DNA of 64,000 nt from Aquilonibacter sp963703325 (GTDB lineage: Bacteria > Vulcanimicrobiota > Vulcanimicrobiia > Vulcanimicrobiales > Vulcanimicrobiaceae). Below, piece after piece: positions 27,807 to 36,077 of this stretch. The stretch's first letter is position 1, and each line of letters starts with the position of its first letter. The notes under the pieces are model-generated. The model was given only the letters and a program-made list of their open reading frames with translations, was not told the origin of the DNA and searched no databases. The DNA is taken from contig OY969805.1 in assembly GCA_963703325.1 (NCBI GenBank), positions 992,001 to 1,056,000 of the forward strand. Reading direction: 5' to 3'. Both the position numbers and the translations under genes were made by a program.

Positions 27807-28474
27807 GCGTTGTGCACGCGGACCGCGGCTGGAACCGAGGTAAGGCTGCCAAACATCCGATCGCCCGCGTCGCCCAGCCCCGGAACGATGTAGGCGTGGT
27901 CGTTGAGACCGGCATCGAGCGCAGCGGCAAAGATCGATACCTCGGGATGCGCGGCGGCAATGCGCGCGACACCTTCGGGCGCGGCGATGACGCATACGAA
28001 CGTCAGCCGGCGCGCTCCGCGCTCGACGAGTGCATCGAGCGCCGCGACGCCGGAGTTGCCCGTTGCCAGCATCGGATCCAGCACGAACACGTGACGGTCT
28101 TTGAGTTCCGGCGGAACGTTTGCATAATACGGAACCGCGCGCAGAGACTGCGGATCGCGATAAAAGCCCAAGTGCGCGACGACCGCGTCGTCGATGACGT
28201 CGAGAAATCCCGGCAAGAGCCCAAGACCGGCGCGCAGCACCGGCGCGACGACCGGTCGCGTCGCGATACGACGTGCGGTCGTCTCGATCAACGGCGTGGC
28301 AATCGTCTCGTCGCGCATCGGGAGCGTGCGCGTCGCCTCGTATGCAAGAAACGCGCCAAGCTCTTCGATCAGCGCGCGAAAGACCGGTGTCGGAGTTGAG
28401 CGATCGCGCAGTCGCGCAAGGCGATCGGCGACGGCTGGATGGTCGACAATGTGGAGGCTTTGGCTCCCGGGCAT
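27803..28474 (-). CDS. upp: uracil phosphoribosyltransferase
   Basis: 223 residues from ATG 28472-28474, giving the usual start SQSLHIVDHPAVADRLARLR; longer frames run into the opposing MFS gene. PRPP-binding loop VFVLDPMLATGNSGVAALDA and the C-terminal uracil-binding YIVPGLGDAGDRMFGS are both present. Salvages uracil to UMP. Divergent from the MFS gene with about 16 bases between start codons and no strong ribosome binding site on this side. Confidence 0.95.
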   Translation of the reverse strand: MPGSQSLHIVDHPAVADRLARLRDRSTPTPVFRALIEELGAFLAYEATRTLPMRDETIATPLIETTARRIATRPVVAPVLRAGLGLLPGFLDVIDDAVVAHLGFYRDPQSLRAVPYYANVPPELKDRHVFVLDPMLATGNSGVAALDALVERGARRLTFVCVIAAPEGVARIAAAHPEVSIFAAALDAGLNDHAYIVPGLGDAGDRMFGSLTSVPAAVRVHNA

Positions 28475-28490
28475 GCAAGTCGGGTTTGTT

Positions 28491-29984
28491 ATGCGTGCGC
28501 GCGATACCTGGGTACTGGTGGCGACGATCGTCGGTTCCAGTCTTGCGTTCATCGACGGCGCCGTGGTTTCGCTCGCGCTTCCGGAAATCCAAAGCGAATT
28601 TCATGCCGGCGCCGGCGATGTTGCCTGGATCGTAGAGCTGTATACATTGGTGCTTGGCTCGCTGATGCTGCTCGGTGGCGCGCTCGGCGATCGATACGGG
28701 CGCAAACGCGTTTTCATCGCTGGTCTCGCGCTCTTCGCGCTCGGCTCGATCGGCTGCGCGTTCGCGTGGTCGATAGCCTCAATACTCACGTCGCGCACGA
28801 TCCAAGCCGTTGGCGGTATGCTCTTCGTTCCCGCCAGTCTTGCAATCCTCGGCGACCATTTCTCGGGTGACGCGCGCGGGCGCGCGATTGCGGCGTGGTC
28901 GGCCTTCGGCTCGTTGACCTCGCTGCTTGGGCCGGCGCTCGGCGGCGTCCTCATCGATGCATTCGGATGGCGCTCGGTCTTTTGGATCAACGTACCGCTC
29001 GCGGCATTTGTGATTGTGGTGGCGATGCGTCACATCAGCGAAAGCCGCGACGACGAGGCGCCAAAAGAGCTCGACTGGCTTGGGTCAGCGCTGGGAACGG
29101 CCGGACTCGGCGCGCTGACGTACGGGCTCATTCTTTCCAGCACCGCCGGTTGGCGCGCGTTCGCGGTCGACACCTCGATGCTCGGCGGCGCCGCGCTGCT
29201 CGCACTATTCGTCACCCACGAGCACCACACGCGCAATCCGCTCGTGCCGACCGACATCTTTCGCTCGCGCACGTTTGCAGTGATCAATCTCTCAACACTT
29301 TTTTTGTACGGCGCGTTGAGCGCGGCGCTCTACGAGTTGCCGTTCGTGATGATTCAGGCGCACGGCTATTCTGCGTTAGAAGCGGCGCTCGGTATGCTGC
29401 CGCTCGGCATCTGCATCATCGTCCTTTCGCGTTTTGCGCCGACGTTTGCCAAACGGTTTGGTATACGCAACGTGCTAACCGTTGGGCCGGCGATCGTCGC
29501 GGCCGGATTCGTGCTGCTCGCCCTTCTCGCAGCGATGCCGTCGTACTGGGGCTCGTTCTTCCCCGGTCTTTTCATTGCCGGCCTCGGGATGGGCATTACG
29601 GTGGCGCCGCTTACCACCACGGTGATCAATGCAGCCGATCGGCGCCACGTCGGCGTTGCGTCAGGCATCAACAATGCCGTCTCGCGCCTCGCCGGATTGC
29701 TCGCGATCGCCGCGCTAACGATCGTGGTCACGAGCCTCTACTGGGCGTCGATGCAACGCTCGCTCGACGCGATGCATGCCGCGCCGTTGACGCGGGCGGC
29801 AGCAACAGCGCAGCGCGACCTTTTAGGCGGCGCCCACTTTGACAATCCGGCGTTGCAACACGATTCGATCGTCGCCTTCGAAGCGGGATTTAGCGGCGTG
29901 GCACTCGCGTCTGCATTCCTCGCTGCACTTGCCGCGCTCGCCGACCGGTTCGGTATCGACGAAACGAAGCTCCGGACCGACTAG
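28491..29984 (+). CDS. MFS drug-exporter-like transporter (DHA2/EmrB-QacA type)
   Basis: 497 residues and about 14 membrane helices, the DHA2 layout. Motifs: SLAFIDGAVVSLALPEIQ (helix 1, with D), LGGALGDRYGRKRVFIAG (motif A), GPALGGVLIDAFGWRSVFWI (motif C region). Start at ATG 28491 is the best guess; another in-frame ATG lies at 28473. It is on the opposite strand to glyA and upp, which are neighbours in Firmicutes, so it may be inserted. Substrate unknown. Confidence 0.85.
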   Translation: MRARDTWVLVATIVGSSLAFIDGAVVSLALPEIQSEFHAGAGDVAWIVELYTLVLGSLMLLGGALGDRYGRKRVFIAGLALFALGSIGCAFAWSIASILTSRTIQAVGGMLFVPASLAILGDHFSGDARGRAIAAWSAFGSLTSLLGPALGGVLIDAFGWRSVFWINVPLAAFVIVVAMRHISESRDDEAPKELDWLGSALGTAGLGALTYGLILSSTAGWRAFAVDTSMLGGAALLALFVTHEHHTRNPLVPTDIFRSRTFAVINLSTLFLYGALSAALYELPFVMIQAHGYSALEAALGMLPLGICIIVLSRFAPTFAKRFGIRNVLTVGPAIVAAGFVLLALLAAMPSYWGSFFPGLFIAGLGMGITVAPLTTTVINAADRRHVGVASGINNAVSRLAGLLAIAALTIVVTSLYWASMQRSLDAMHAAPLTRAAATAQRDLLGGAHFDNPALQHDSIVAFEAGFSGVALASAFLAALAALADRFGIDETKLRTD

Positions 29985-29988
29985 CCGG

Positions 29989-31236
29989 CTATGGAACGTC
30001 GAAACGCGAGGTGAGTTCGCGCACGCGTCCGTGCAGTTGCTCGACCTTCGTTTGGCTTTCGATATCGCCGAGCGCGTCGACCATGATGCGCGCAACTTCC
30101 CGGCACTCGTTGACGCCGAGTCCGCGCGCCGTGATCGCCGGCGTTCCGATACGGATGCCGCTTGCGACCATCGGTTTTTGCTGATCGTAGGGAATGGCGT
30201 TTTTATTCACGGTGATGCCGATGCGATCCAGATATGCCTCGACCGCTTTGCCGGTCAGTCCTTTGACCGAAACGTCGACGAGCATCAGGTGCGTGTCGGT
30301 GCCGCCCGCCACCAATCGCAGGCCGCCGCGCACGAATTCTTCGGCCATCGCGCGCGCGTTGTCGATCACATTTTGCTGGTAGGTCTTAAACGACGGCTGC
30401 AACGCTTCGCCAAACGCCACGGCCTTGGCAGCGATGGTGTGCATGAGCGGGCCGCCCTGAATCCCCGGAAAGACACTCTTGTCGATCGCTTGCGCAAACG
30501 CTTCCTTGCATAGAACGATGCCGCCGCGCGGACCGCGCAGCGTTTTGTGCGTCGTCGAAGTAACGAACTCCGCAAATGGGACCGGCGACGGATGCAATCC
30601 GACCGCAACGAGTCCAGCGATGTGCGCCATATCGACCATGAGCGTCGCGCCGACTTCGTCGGCAATCTCGCGGAACGGCGCATATTCCATCACGCGCGGA
30701 TAGGCGCTGGCGCCCGCGATAATCATCTTCGGTTTGTGCTCGCGCGCCATCGCGCGCACTTCGTCGAAATCGATGAGTTCCGTGTCTTTGCGCACGCCGT
30801 AGGCCACGGCGTTGTAGAGTTTTCCGCTAAAGCTAACCTTGGTACCGTGGGTCAGATGCCCGCCGTGCGCGAGCGACATACCCAGCACCGTGTCACCGGG
30901 CTGCAGCTGCGCCATGAAGACCGCCATGTTGGCTTGCGCGCCGGCGTGCGGCTGGACGTTGGCATGATCGGCGCCGAAGAGCTGCTTCAAGCGTTCGAGC
31001 GCGAGCGTCTCGGCAACGTCGACCCACTCACAGCCGCCGTAGTAGCGCTTACCTGGATAGCCCTCCGCGTATTTGTTGGTCATGACGGAGGCCATAGCTT
31101 CGCGCACGGCGCGGCTGGCGTAGTTCTCCGAAGCAATCAGCTCGAGGTTTTCTCGTTGCCGGCGCTCCTCGCCCACGATGGCGGCAAAGACCTCGGGATC
31201 CTGGGCTTCGATCTGCGAAGGGGTCAGAATATCCAT
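29989..31236 (-). CDS. glyA: serine hydroxymethyltransferase
   Basis: 415 residues from ATG 31234-31236 (AGGAA about 7 bases before). PLP enzyme interconverting serine and glycine with tetrahydrofolate. ENLELIASENYASRAV, YPGKRYYGGCEWVD, VQPHAGAQANMAVF and the PLP-lysine motif VTSTTHKTLRGPRGG are all present. Converges on the MFS gene with a 4-base gap. Confidence 0.97.
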   Translation of the reverse strand: MDILTPSQIEAQDPEVFAAIVGEERRQRENLELIASENYASRAVREAMASVMTNKYAEGYPGKRYYGGCEWVDVAETLALERLKQLFGADHANVQPHAGAQANMAVFMAQLQPGDTVLGMSLAHGGHLTHGTKVSFSGKLYNAVAYGVRKDTELIDFDEVRAMAREHKPKMIIAGASAYPRVMEYAPFREIADEVGATLMVDMAHIAGLVAVGLHPSPVPFAEFVTSTTHKTLRGPRGGIVLCKEAFAQAIDKSVFPGIQGGPLMHTIAAKAVAFGEALQPSFKTYQQNVIDNARAMAEEFVRGGLRLVAGGTDTHLMLVDVSVKGLTGKAVEAYLDRIGITVNKNAIPYDQQKPMVASGIRIGTPAITARGLGVNECREVARIMVDALGDIESQTKVEQLHGRVRELTSRFDVP

Positions 31237-31249
31237 GATGGTTCCTGAT

Positions 31250-31681
31250 TTAACGAGCCGGGGCCGAACTCCCGGAGACCTCGCGCACGAACAGCACCGT
31301 TGCCACTGCTGCTGCGACATCCGCGATGAGCATCAGAAATATCCCGGCCGCAAGTGAGCCGAGCGTCAGCGCGGCACCAATGCACGCGAACGCAATGAGA
31401 TTGGCCTCGGCGGAAGACCATCGTTCACCGCGCAGGGCCTTTCGACCAAGGAAAAAGAGCGCGATTGCGGTGGTGAGCGCCCCGATGATTCGCGCATCGA
31501 AGACGACGTGGAGTTCCCGGCGCGCGAGATCGAATACAAGCCAGATCGCGCCGAGCAGTGCAATACCTGCGTTCTGGCTGATCCAACGTCCGCGCACACC
31601 ACTGATCATCGAAGCCACGAACTGCACGAGCATAAACACGAGAAAGCATAGCGTCGCGGCGCGGACAATCGTCATCTCCAT
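31250..31681 (-). CDS. small four-helix membrane protein
   Basis: 143 residues if it starts at ATG 31679-31681 (a second ATG is at 31673-31675). Four membrane segments: RAATLCFLVFMLVQFVASMI, GIALLGAIWLVFDLARRELH, DARIIGALTTAIALFFLGRK and LIAFACIGAALTLGSLAAGI onward. No family recognised. It sits between rpiB and glyA with gaps of 2 and 13 bases, so it is co-transcribed with them. In Firmicutes this slot is often held by a small unrelated gene. Confidence 0.6.
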   Translation of the reverse strand: MEMTIVRAATLCFLVFMLVQFVASMISGVRGRWISQNAGIALLGAIWLVFDLARRELHVVFDARIIGALTTAIALFFLGRKALRGERWSSAEANLIAFACIGAALTLGSLAAGIFLMLIADVAAAVATVLFVREVSGSSAPAR

Positions 31682-31683
31682 CG

Positions 31684-32211
31684 CTACATCAGCTCCTTCG
31701 GCGTCACCGCGCCGGTCACTTCGCCGGCTTCGATCGCTTTGAGCGTGCGTTCTCGTTGCGCGGTGCCGAACTCGAAGAGTTGCTCGACGCGATGTTTGTG
31801 CCGCGCGCCTTCGGGCGTGTCGCCCTCGAACGGCGCGTGGATGAACACGTCGACGAGGCGCTCGATCATTTCCCATCCGGTCAGCCGTTCGGAAAGCGCG
31901 AGGACGTTGGCGTCGTTATGGCGACGCGCAAGTTCGGCCGAGAGCGGCTCGGTGACGACGGCGCAGCGCACGCCCGGCACTTTGTTGGCGGCAATTGATA
32001 TGCCGAGACTCGATCCGCACACCACGATGCCGCGATCGGCCTGCCCGGTTGCCACCGCTTCGCCGACGGCGTACCCATACTGCGGATAATCGACCGGCGT
32101 CGCGGTGTGCGTGCCGAAATCGAGAATCGTGTGGCCCGCTTCGCGCAGCTTTTGCGCGATGCGATCTTTGAATTCGAAGCCGGCGTGATCGGCTCCCAGG
32201 GCGACGCGCAT
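31684..32211 (-). CDS. rpiB: ribose-5-phosphate isomerase B
   Basis: 175 residues from ATG 32209-32211; a longer start at 32232 would add 7 residues before the canonical MRVALGADHAGFEFKDRIA. RGIVVCGSSLGISIAANKVP contains the catalytic cysteine; HNDANVLALSERL is typical. The LacAB/RpiB core covers about 140 residues, with an extra C-terminal helix. Divergent from the TIM-barrel gene. Confidence 0.93.
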   Translation of the reverse strand: MRVALGADHAGFEFKDRIAQKLREAGHTILDFGTHTATPVDYPQYGYAVGEAVATGQADRGIVVCGSSLGISIAANKVPGVRCAVVTEPLSAELARRHNDANVLALSERLTGWEMIERLVDVFIHAPFEGDTPEGARHKHRVEQLFEFGTAQRERTLKAIEAGEVTGAVTPKELM

Positions 32212-32230
32212 AGAGCTTGAATCCCCCGGC

Positions 32231-32896
32231 ATGAAGTTCGCGTGCGCGAGTAGTGCATTTCATCGAGCCTTCGAAAGCGGTGACCTAACACAGCTCGAAT
32301 TTCTCGACGCTGCCGCTCACGTAATGGCGTACGACGGCGTGGTCTTAGACGACCGCCATTTTCCGCGCACGGACAGTGACTACCTCGCCCAAGTCAAGAA
32401 GACGGCCACCGATCTGGGCCTGTGTATTGCGGCGCTCGCGAGCGACGCGTTCTTCTCCGCGACGACCGACGAGATGCGCGCGGCGCTCGGTCGCGCGCTA
32501 GCGCTCGGCACGCCATTGCTGACTGGACGTCTGGGCGGCGAGACCGCGTATTCGTGGAGCGACCAACTCGGGAAGCTCGGTGCCGCGTCGTCGCTTGCCA
32601 AATCGGCGAACGTCACGCTCGCATTGCGAAACGCGCCGCACACGTTCGCTGCGACTTCGCACGATTGCAAACGCGTGACGAAAGAAACCGATTCGGCGTG
32701 GTTGCGCTATGGACTCGAGCCCGCTGTGTTTGACGCCGCGAGCGATCCGCTCGCGCTCGCACCAAAAACCGTACTGCTGTGGCGGAACGCAGCGAGCGCA
32801 CAGCTAACGGGTTGGGAGCAGTTTCGCGGATTCGTCGCGCTCGATCGTGCCGACGGCGGCGCAACAGTGGAAAACTTCAAACTCAACCGCACGTAG
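32231..32896 (+). CDS. sugar isomerase-like TIM-barrel protein
   Basis: 221 residues, short for the xylose-isomerase-like (AP endonuclease 2) TIM-barrel family. MKFACASSAFHRAFESGDL and EFLDAAAHVMAYDGVVLDDR give strand 1 and strand 2; LALGTPLLTGRLGGE and LALRNAPHTFAATSHDC follow. Metal-binding residues are poorly preserved, so catalysis is uncertain. Divergent from rpiB, sharing its promoter region. Confidence 0.55.
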   Translation: MKFACASSAFHRAFESGDLTQLEFLDAAAHVMAYDGVVLDDRHFPRTDSDYLAQVKKTATDLGLCIAALASDAFFSATTDEMRAALGRALALGTPLLTGRLGGETAYSWSDQLGKLGAASSLAKSANVTLALRNAPHTFAATSHDCKRVTKETDSAWLRYGLEPAVFDAASDPLALAPKTVLLWRNAASAQLTGWEQFRGFVALDRADGGATVENFKLNRT

Positions 32897-33131
32897 CGTC
32901 TTCCATGCGAGGCAACTGAACCTGCGGTCTCGCAGGTGGGTGCGGCCCGGGCGCTTTGCGGGCAGGCACGAGGCCCAAGCCCTCTCGTCGTATCCGGAGC
33001 TGGTGCTCCCTAGGTATCCAAGTCGGTTCGGCACCTTTAGCATGGTGCGCGCTAGGCGCAGTCGAGCCCTACTAACGTACCACCCGTCGTCAAGCCCTTG
33101 ACACCGGCCGAACTACGCGTGATGGAAGGGC
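32897..33131. other. hairpin-rich intergenic stretch before the M91 peptidase gene
   Basis: 235 bases with no convincing gene. Dyads include ACCTGCG-gtct-CGCAGGT (near 32920-32937), GCCCG...CGGGC (near 32945-32963), GGAGC-tggt-GCTCC (32996-33009), GCACC...GGTGC (near 33031-33048) and GTCAAG-cc-CTTGAC (33089-33102). No riboswitch, tRNA, 6S, SRP or RNase P signature was recognised. Transcribed strand unknown. Confidence 0.4.
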
Positions 33132-33590
33132 ATGCAGCACGGAACGCTCACCCTTCCTCGTAGCGCCGACACTCTGTACGAGCAAGCCAAGCACTATCTT
33201 AACCGTGATCCGGTCGAGGCAAAGCTTTTCAAAGAACTCGAGCATTCCCCCGACGGACGGCGCTATCACCTGACGATCAATCATCGCAACGACGATTCCT
33301 TCGACCCGAAGAGCAACGATATCGCGTGGGATCCGTACAGCGCGTTGCGCACAACGCGCGGCGGACGCCAATCGCCCGCGCTCGGACTTGGTCACGAAGT
33401 CGATCATGCGGTGGAAAATCCACGGATCGCCGACCGTTTGCGCGATACGCCCGATGCGCGATACGACAATGCCGAAGAGCGCCGCGTCATCACCGGCAGC
33501 GAACGTCACGTCGCGCGAACGCTGGGCGAATCGATTCGCTACGATCACGGTGGGACCACCTACCGCGTTGCATCGCCGGTGACGAGATAG
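33132..33590 (+). CDS. M91-family (NleD-like) zinc metallopeptidase
   Basis: 152 residues. Zinc motif HEVDH at 88-92 (SPALGLGHEVDHAVENPRIA), preceded by SNDIAWDPYSALRTTRGG and followed by YDNAEERRVITGSERHVART, where E115/E116 can supply the third ligand. This layout matches M91 peptidases, known from the type III effector NleD and from polymorphic-toxin tails. No signal peptide; no Rhs or secretion domain attached. An in-frame TGA at 33120-33122 fixes the 5' limit. The gene after it starts two bases downstream and may be a partner. Confidence 0.75.
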   Translation: MQHGTLTLPRSADTLYEQAKHYLNRDPVEAKLFKELEHSPDGRRYHLTINHRNDDSFDPKSNDIAWDPYSALRTTRGGRQSPALGLGHEVDHAVENPRIADRLRDTPDARYDNAEERRVITGSERHVARTLGESIRYDHGGTTYRVASPVTR

Positions 33591-33592
33591 CG

Positions 33593-33979
33593 ATGGATCA
33601 CATGATTTTGGCCGCCGCCATTTCGGTAGGCGGTGCGTCACGAATCGAAATCGACCACGTCCCGAACAGCATTTCGTATCGTGCCGCGCTTTCACCACGC
33701 GATGTCGGCGCCCGCGCCCGCATTCGTGTCGAGTCGCGCGATCCGCAAACGGTCGCGCATATCGTTGCCGCGATCGAGCATACCGACACCAGCAGCGACG
33801 CGCGGGCAGCGGATCTGCGCTACGCGATCCGGGTGCGCGACGCGCGCGGATCGACGTGCGTCGTCATCTATCTCGACGCATTCGGACGGCGCGGCATGGT
33901 CGATGGAAGACCCGTGCGCTTCTCCGACGATGCGATCAAGCGCGCGATCGTGACGGCGTTTCCGGTGCTTTACAGATAG
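33593..33979 (+). CDS. small hypothetical protein following the M91 peptidase
   Basis: 128 residues from ATG 33593-33595, two bases after the M91 stop, so the two are surely co-transcribed. Strand-rich N-terminus (ILAAAISVGGASRIEIDHVP) and a conserved-looking C-terminal stretch (CVVIYLDAFGRRGMVDGRPV). No family recognised. Could be a cognate inhibitor or immunity-type protein for the peptidase, or an unrelated small protein. It overlaps the end of the opposing S9 peptidase gene by 10 bases. Confidence 0.55.
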   Translation: MDHMILAAAISVGGASRIEIDHVPNSISYRAALSPRDVGARARIRVESRDPQTVAHIVAAIEHTDTSSDARAADLRYAIRVRDARGSTCVVIYLDAFGRRGMVDGRPVRFSDDAIKRAIVTAFPVLYR

Positions 33980-36042
33980 CGATCGAAAAACTGCGCTGCC
34001 GCCGTGTCGGCTCGCACCCACGAATCCCAGCGCAGGAAGCCGTGGGCTTCATCCGGGAGCACCATCAGCTGATACGGCACGTGATACTGCTGCAAGCGCG
34101 GCACCAAATCGACCAGTTGATGAAACGAGACGTCGGGATCTTCGTCGCCCTGAATCAGCAAAACCGGCGATCGCCAGGTCTTCATCGATCCAACCGGTGA
34201 GGATTCCCATGCGAGCTTGAGCCACGGCTTCAGATCGACGCGTGCGCTGCCTTCGGCGCCGCTCGCAAAGTAGTCGATCGCGTCGTGCATGAGATCGTGC
34301 ACGCCGCTGTAGTCGACGCCGGCTTTGAAAACGTCGGAGTTGCGCGCGAGCGCAAGCGCGGTGAGATAGCCGCCCCACGAACCGCCCCAGATCCCAATGT
34401 GCTTCGGATCGACGAAGGATTGCTGTTGCAGCCACCGCGCGCCGGCGAGCACATCCTGGTACTCGCTCGCGCCGGTCCAGCCGGTGCGCACCGCATAGTG
34501 AAAGTCGTGACCATAGCCGACACCCGACCGGTAGTTCACGGAAAGCACGGTGTAGCCGCGGCTAACGAGATACTCGTTCACCGCGTAGCCGTTGCTGTAG
34601 TAATCGAGCGGATTCCACGTCAAAAGCATCTGCCGCATCGGGCCGCCGTGCACGAAGACGATCGCCGGACGCCGTCCGCTCGCCGTACTGCGAAAGAGCT
34701 GCGCGTGCACGAGAATTCCATCCGGCGCGTGATAGGTCACTTCACTCGGCGTTACGAGTTGCGCGGCCGGAAAGTCGGCCGGAAGCAGCGACGCGTCGAG
34801 CAACCGCTGCGCGCTGCCGTCGGGCGCACTGATCGCGACGAGCGGTGGCCGTTGCGCCGTCGTCGTGACGTATGCGATGTGGGTGTCCGCAAGCGGCGTC
34901 GGCCACCATTGCGAGCCGTATCCCGATGTTACCGGGATGCTCGCGCCGCTTGCGAGACTTACGCGGTAGATATGCCAGCGATCGATATCGCCCGATGTCG
35001 TTCCGGTATTTACGACATACAGCGCCGTGCGCCCATCGCGATCGGGAACAAAACTCACCACCGTGAACGGACCACTCGTCAACCGGCGTGCGGGACCACC
35101 GTCGGCACTCACGCTGTAGAGATGCGGCCAGTTGTCGGCTTCGCTCAAGAACAGCAATCGGGTGTTGCCGCCCCAGGTGAGATCGACGTCACCGCCTTGC
35201 GTGGGAAACGACGCGCGAGCGTTCAAGCCGCTCTTCCACACCGCGCTCGCGCTGCCGTCGGCGACGCGCGCAATCCAGATCGACCACGGCACCACCGGCG
35301 TCTGCAACGGCGACGGCAGCGCACCGCCGCCACCCGGCGTACGCGCGAACGCGACCCGTGTGCCGTCCGGCGACCAGCGCGGCTCTTGATCGAAGGTCAC
35401 CGACGGCGCCAAGAATTCGAGCGGCCGATCGTCGCCGCGATACACGCCGATGAGCGCGTGGTCGCCGCGCGACGAGACAAAGGCGAGCGCATCGCTGTTC
35501 GGCGACCATTGCAGATCGGCGTCCTTGCCGGCATCGTAGAAGAGTCGCTTGGCTTGCGTGCTGCCGTCGGCCGGCGCGATCCACACTTCGCCGTTGCGTT
35601 GGAAGGCAACACGCGATCCGTCGGGCGCAAGCGCGGGCGCGTGTCCCGCGGCGAGCATCGCCGGCGTACCGCCGGCGGTCTCGACCGCCCAGATTTGCGT
35701 CTCGGGCTGCGCCGTGCTCAAACTCGGATTCTCGCTGCTGCCATACGCGTAGACCAGGCGCGAGCCGTCGCGTGACAACTGCACGGCGTTGATTCCCACG
35801 CCATCGTCTTGGTGCATCGCCACCAGCTCGTGCGGATCATACGCTGGTGCGCGCGCGACCCAGATGCTTCGCAGACCGCGCTGATTGATGCCGTAGGCAA
35901 TGACGGTGCCGTCGCCGCTGCTCACCAGCGTGTCGGGGAATGGATACGAAAGCACCGCAGTCAAAGAAAAGCCCGGCGGCGCCGCGCCGCCGAGAAGCGC
36001 GCACGCAAGAGCAATGACCGCGAGACGACGGAGGCTTGGCAT
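33970..36042 (-). CDS. S9-family prolyl oligopeptidase-like peptidase
   Basis: 690 residues, exported (signal peptide RRLAVIALACALLGGAAPPG). N-terminal beta-propeller made of TolB/PD40-type repeats (QLSRDGSRLVYAYGSSENP, LQWSPNSDALAFVSSRGDH, PRWSPDGTRVAFARTPGGGG). C-terminal alpha/beta-hydrolase with RPAIVFVHGGP, nucleophile IGIWGGSWGGYLTALALARN, acid LLIQGDEDPDVSFHQ and base VLPDEAHGFLRW. A periplasmic peptidase for short peptides. Divergent from the beta-lactamase-fold gene, 35 bases apart. Confidence 0.9.
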   Translation of the reverse strand: MPSLRRLAVIALACALLGGAAPPGFSLTAVLSYPFPDTLVSSGDGTVIAYGINQRGLRSIWVARAPAYDPHELVAMHQDDGVGINAVQLSRDGSRLVYAYGSSENPSLSTAQPETQIWAVETAGGTPAMLAAGHAPALAPDGSRVAFQRNGEVWIAPADGSTQAKRLFYDAGKDADLQWSPNSDALAFVSSRGDHALIGVYRGDDRPLEFLAPSVTFDQEPRWSPDGTRVAFARTPGGGGALPSPLQTPVVPWSIWIARVADGSASAVWKSGLNARASFPTQGGDVDLTWGGNTRLLFLSEADNWPHLYSVSADGGPARRLTSGPFTVVSFVPDRDGRTALYVVNTGTTSGDIDRWHIYRVSLASGASIPVTSGYGSQWWPTPLADTHIAYVTTTAQRPPLVAISAPDGSAQRLLDASLLPADFPAAQLVTPSEVTYHAPDGILVHAQLFRSTASGRRPAIVFVHGGPMRQMLLTWNPLDYYSNGYAVNEYLVSRGYTVLSVNYRSGVGYGHDFHYAVRTGWTGASEYQDVLAGARWLQQQSFVDPKHIGIWGGSWGGYLTALALARNSDVFKAGVDYSGVHDLMHDAIDYFASGAEGSARVDLKPWLKLAWESSPVGSMKTWRSPVLLIQGDEDPDVSFHQLVDLVPRLQQYHVPYQLMVLPDEAHGFLRWDSWVRADTAAAQFFDRYL

Positions 36043-36077
36043 GCCCGAAGGATACGCGCAGCGAATGCGACGTTCCC

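Noticed and set aside
27807..28604. N-terminal extension of the dCMP deaminase to 413 residues
   Set aside because: The extra part is antisense-free frame shadow over upp and is Arg-rich without a fold; ATG 27804-27806 gives the normal protein.
32804..33043. 79-residue minus-strand frame over the hairpin-rich gap
   Set aside because: It runs into the TIM-barrel gene in antisense and shows no protein-like pattern, although conservation in relatives would be worth a look if an RNA is present.
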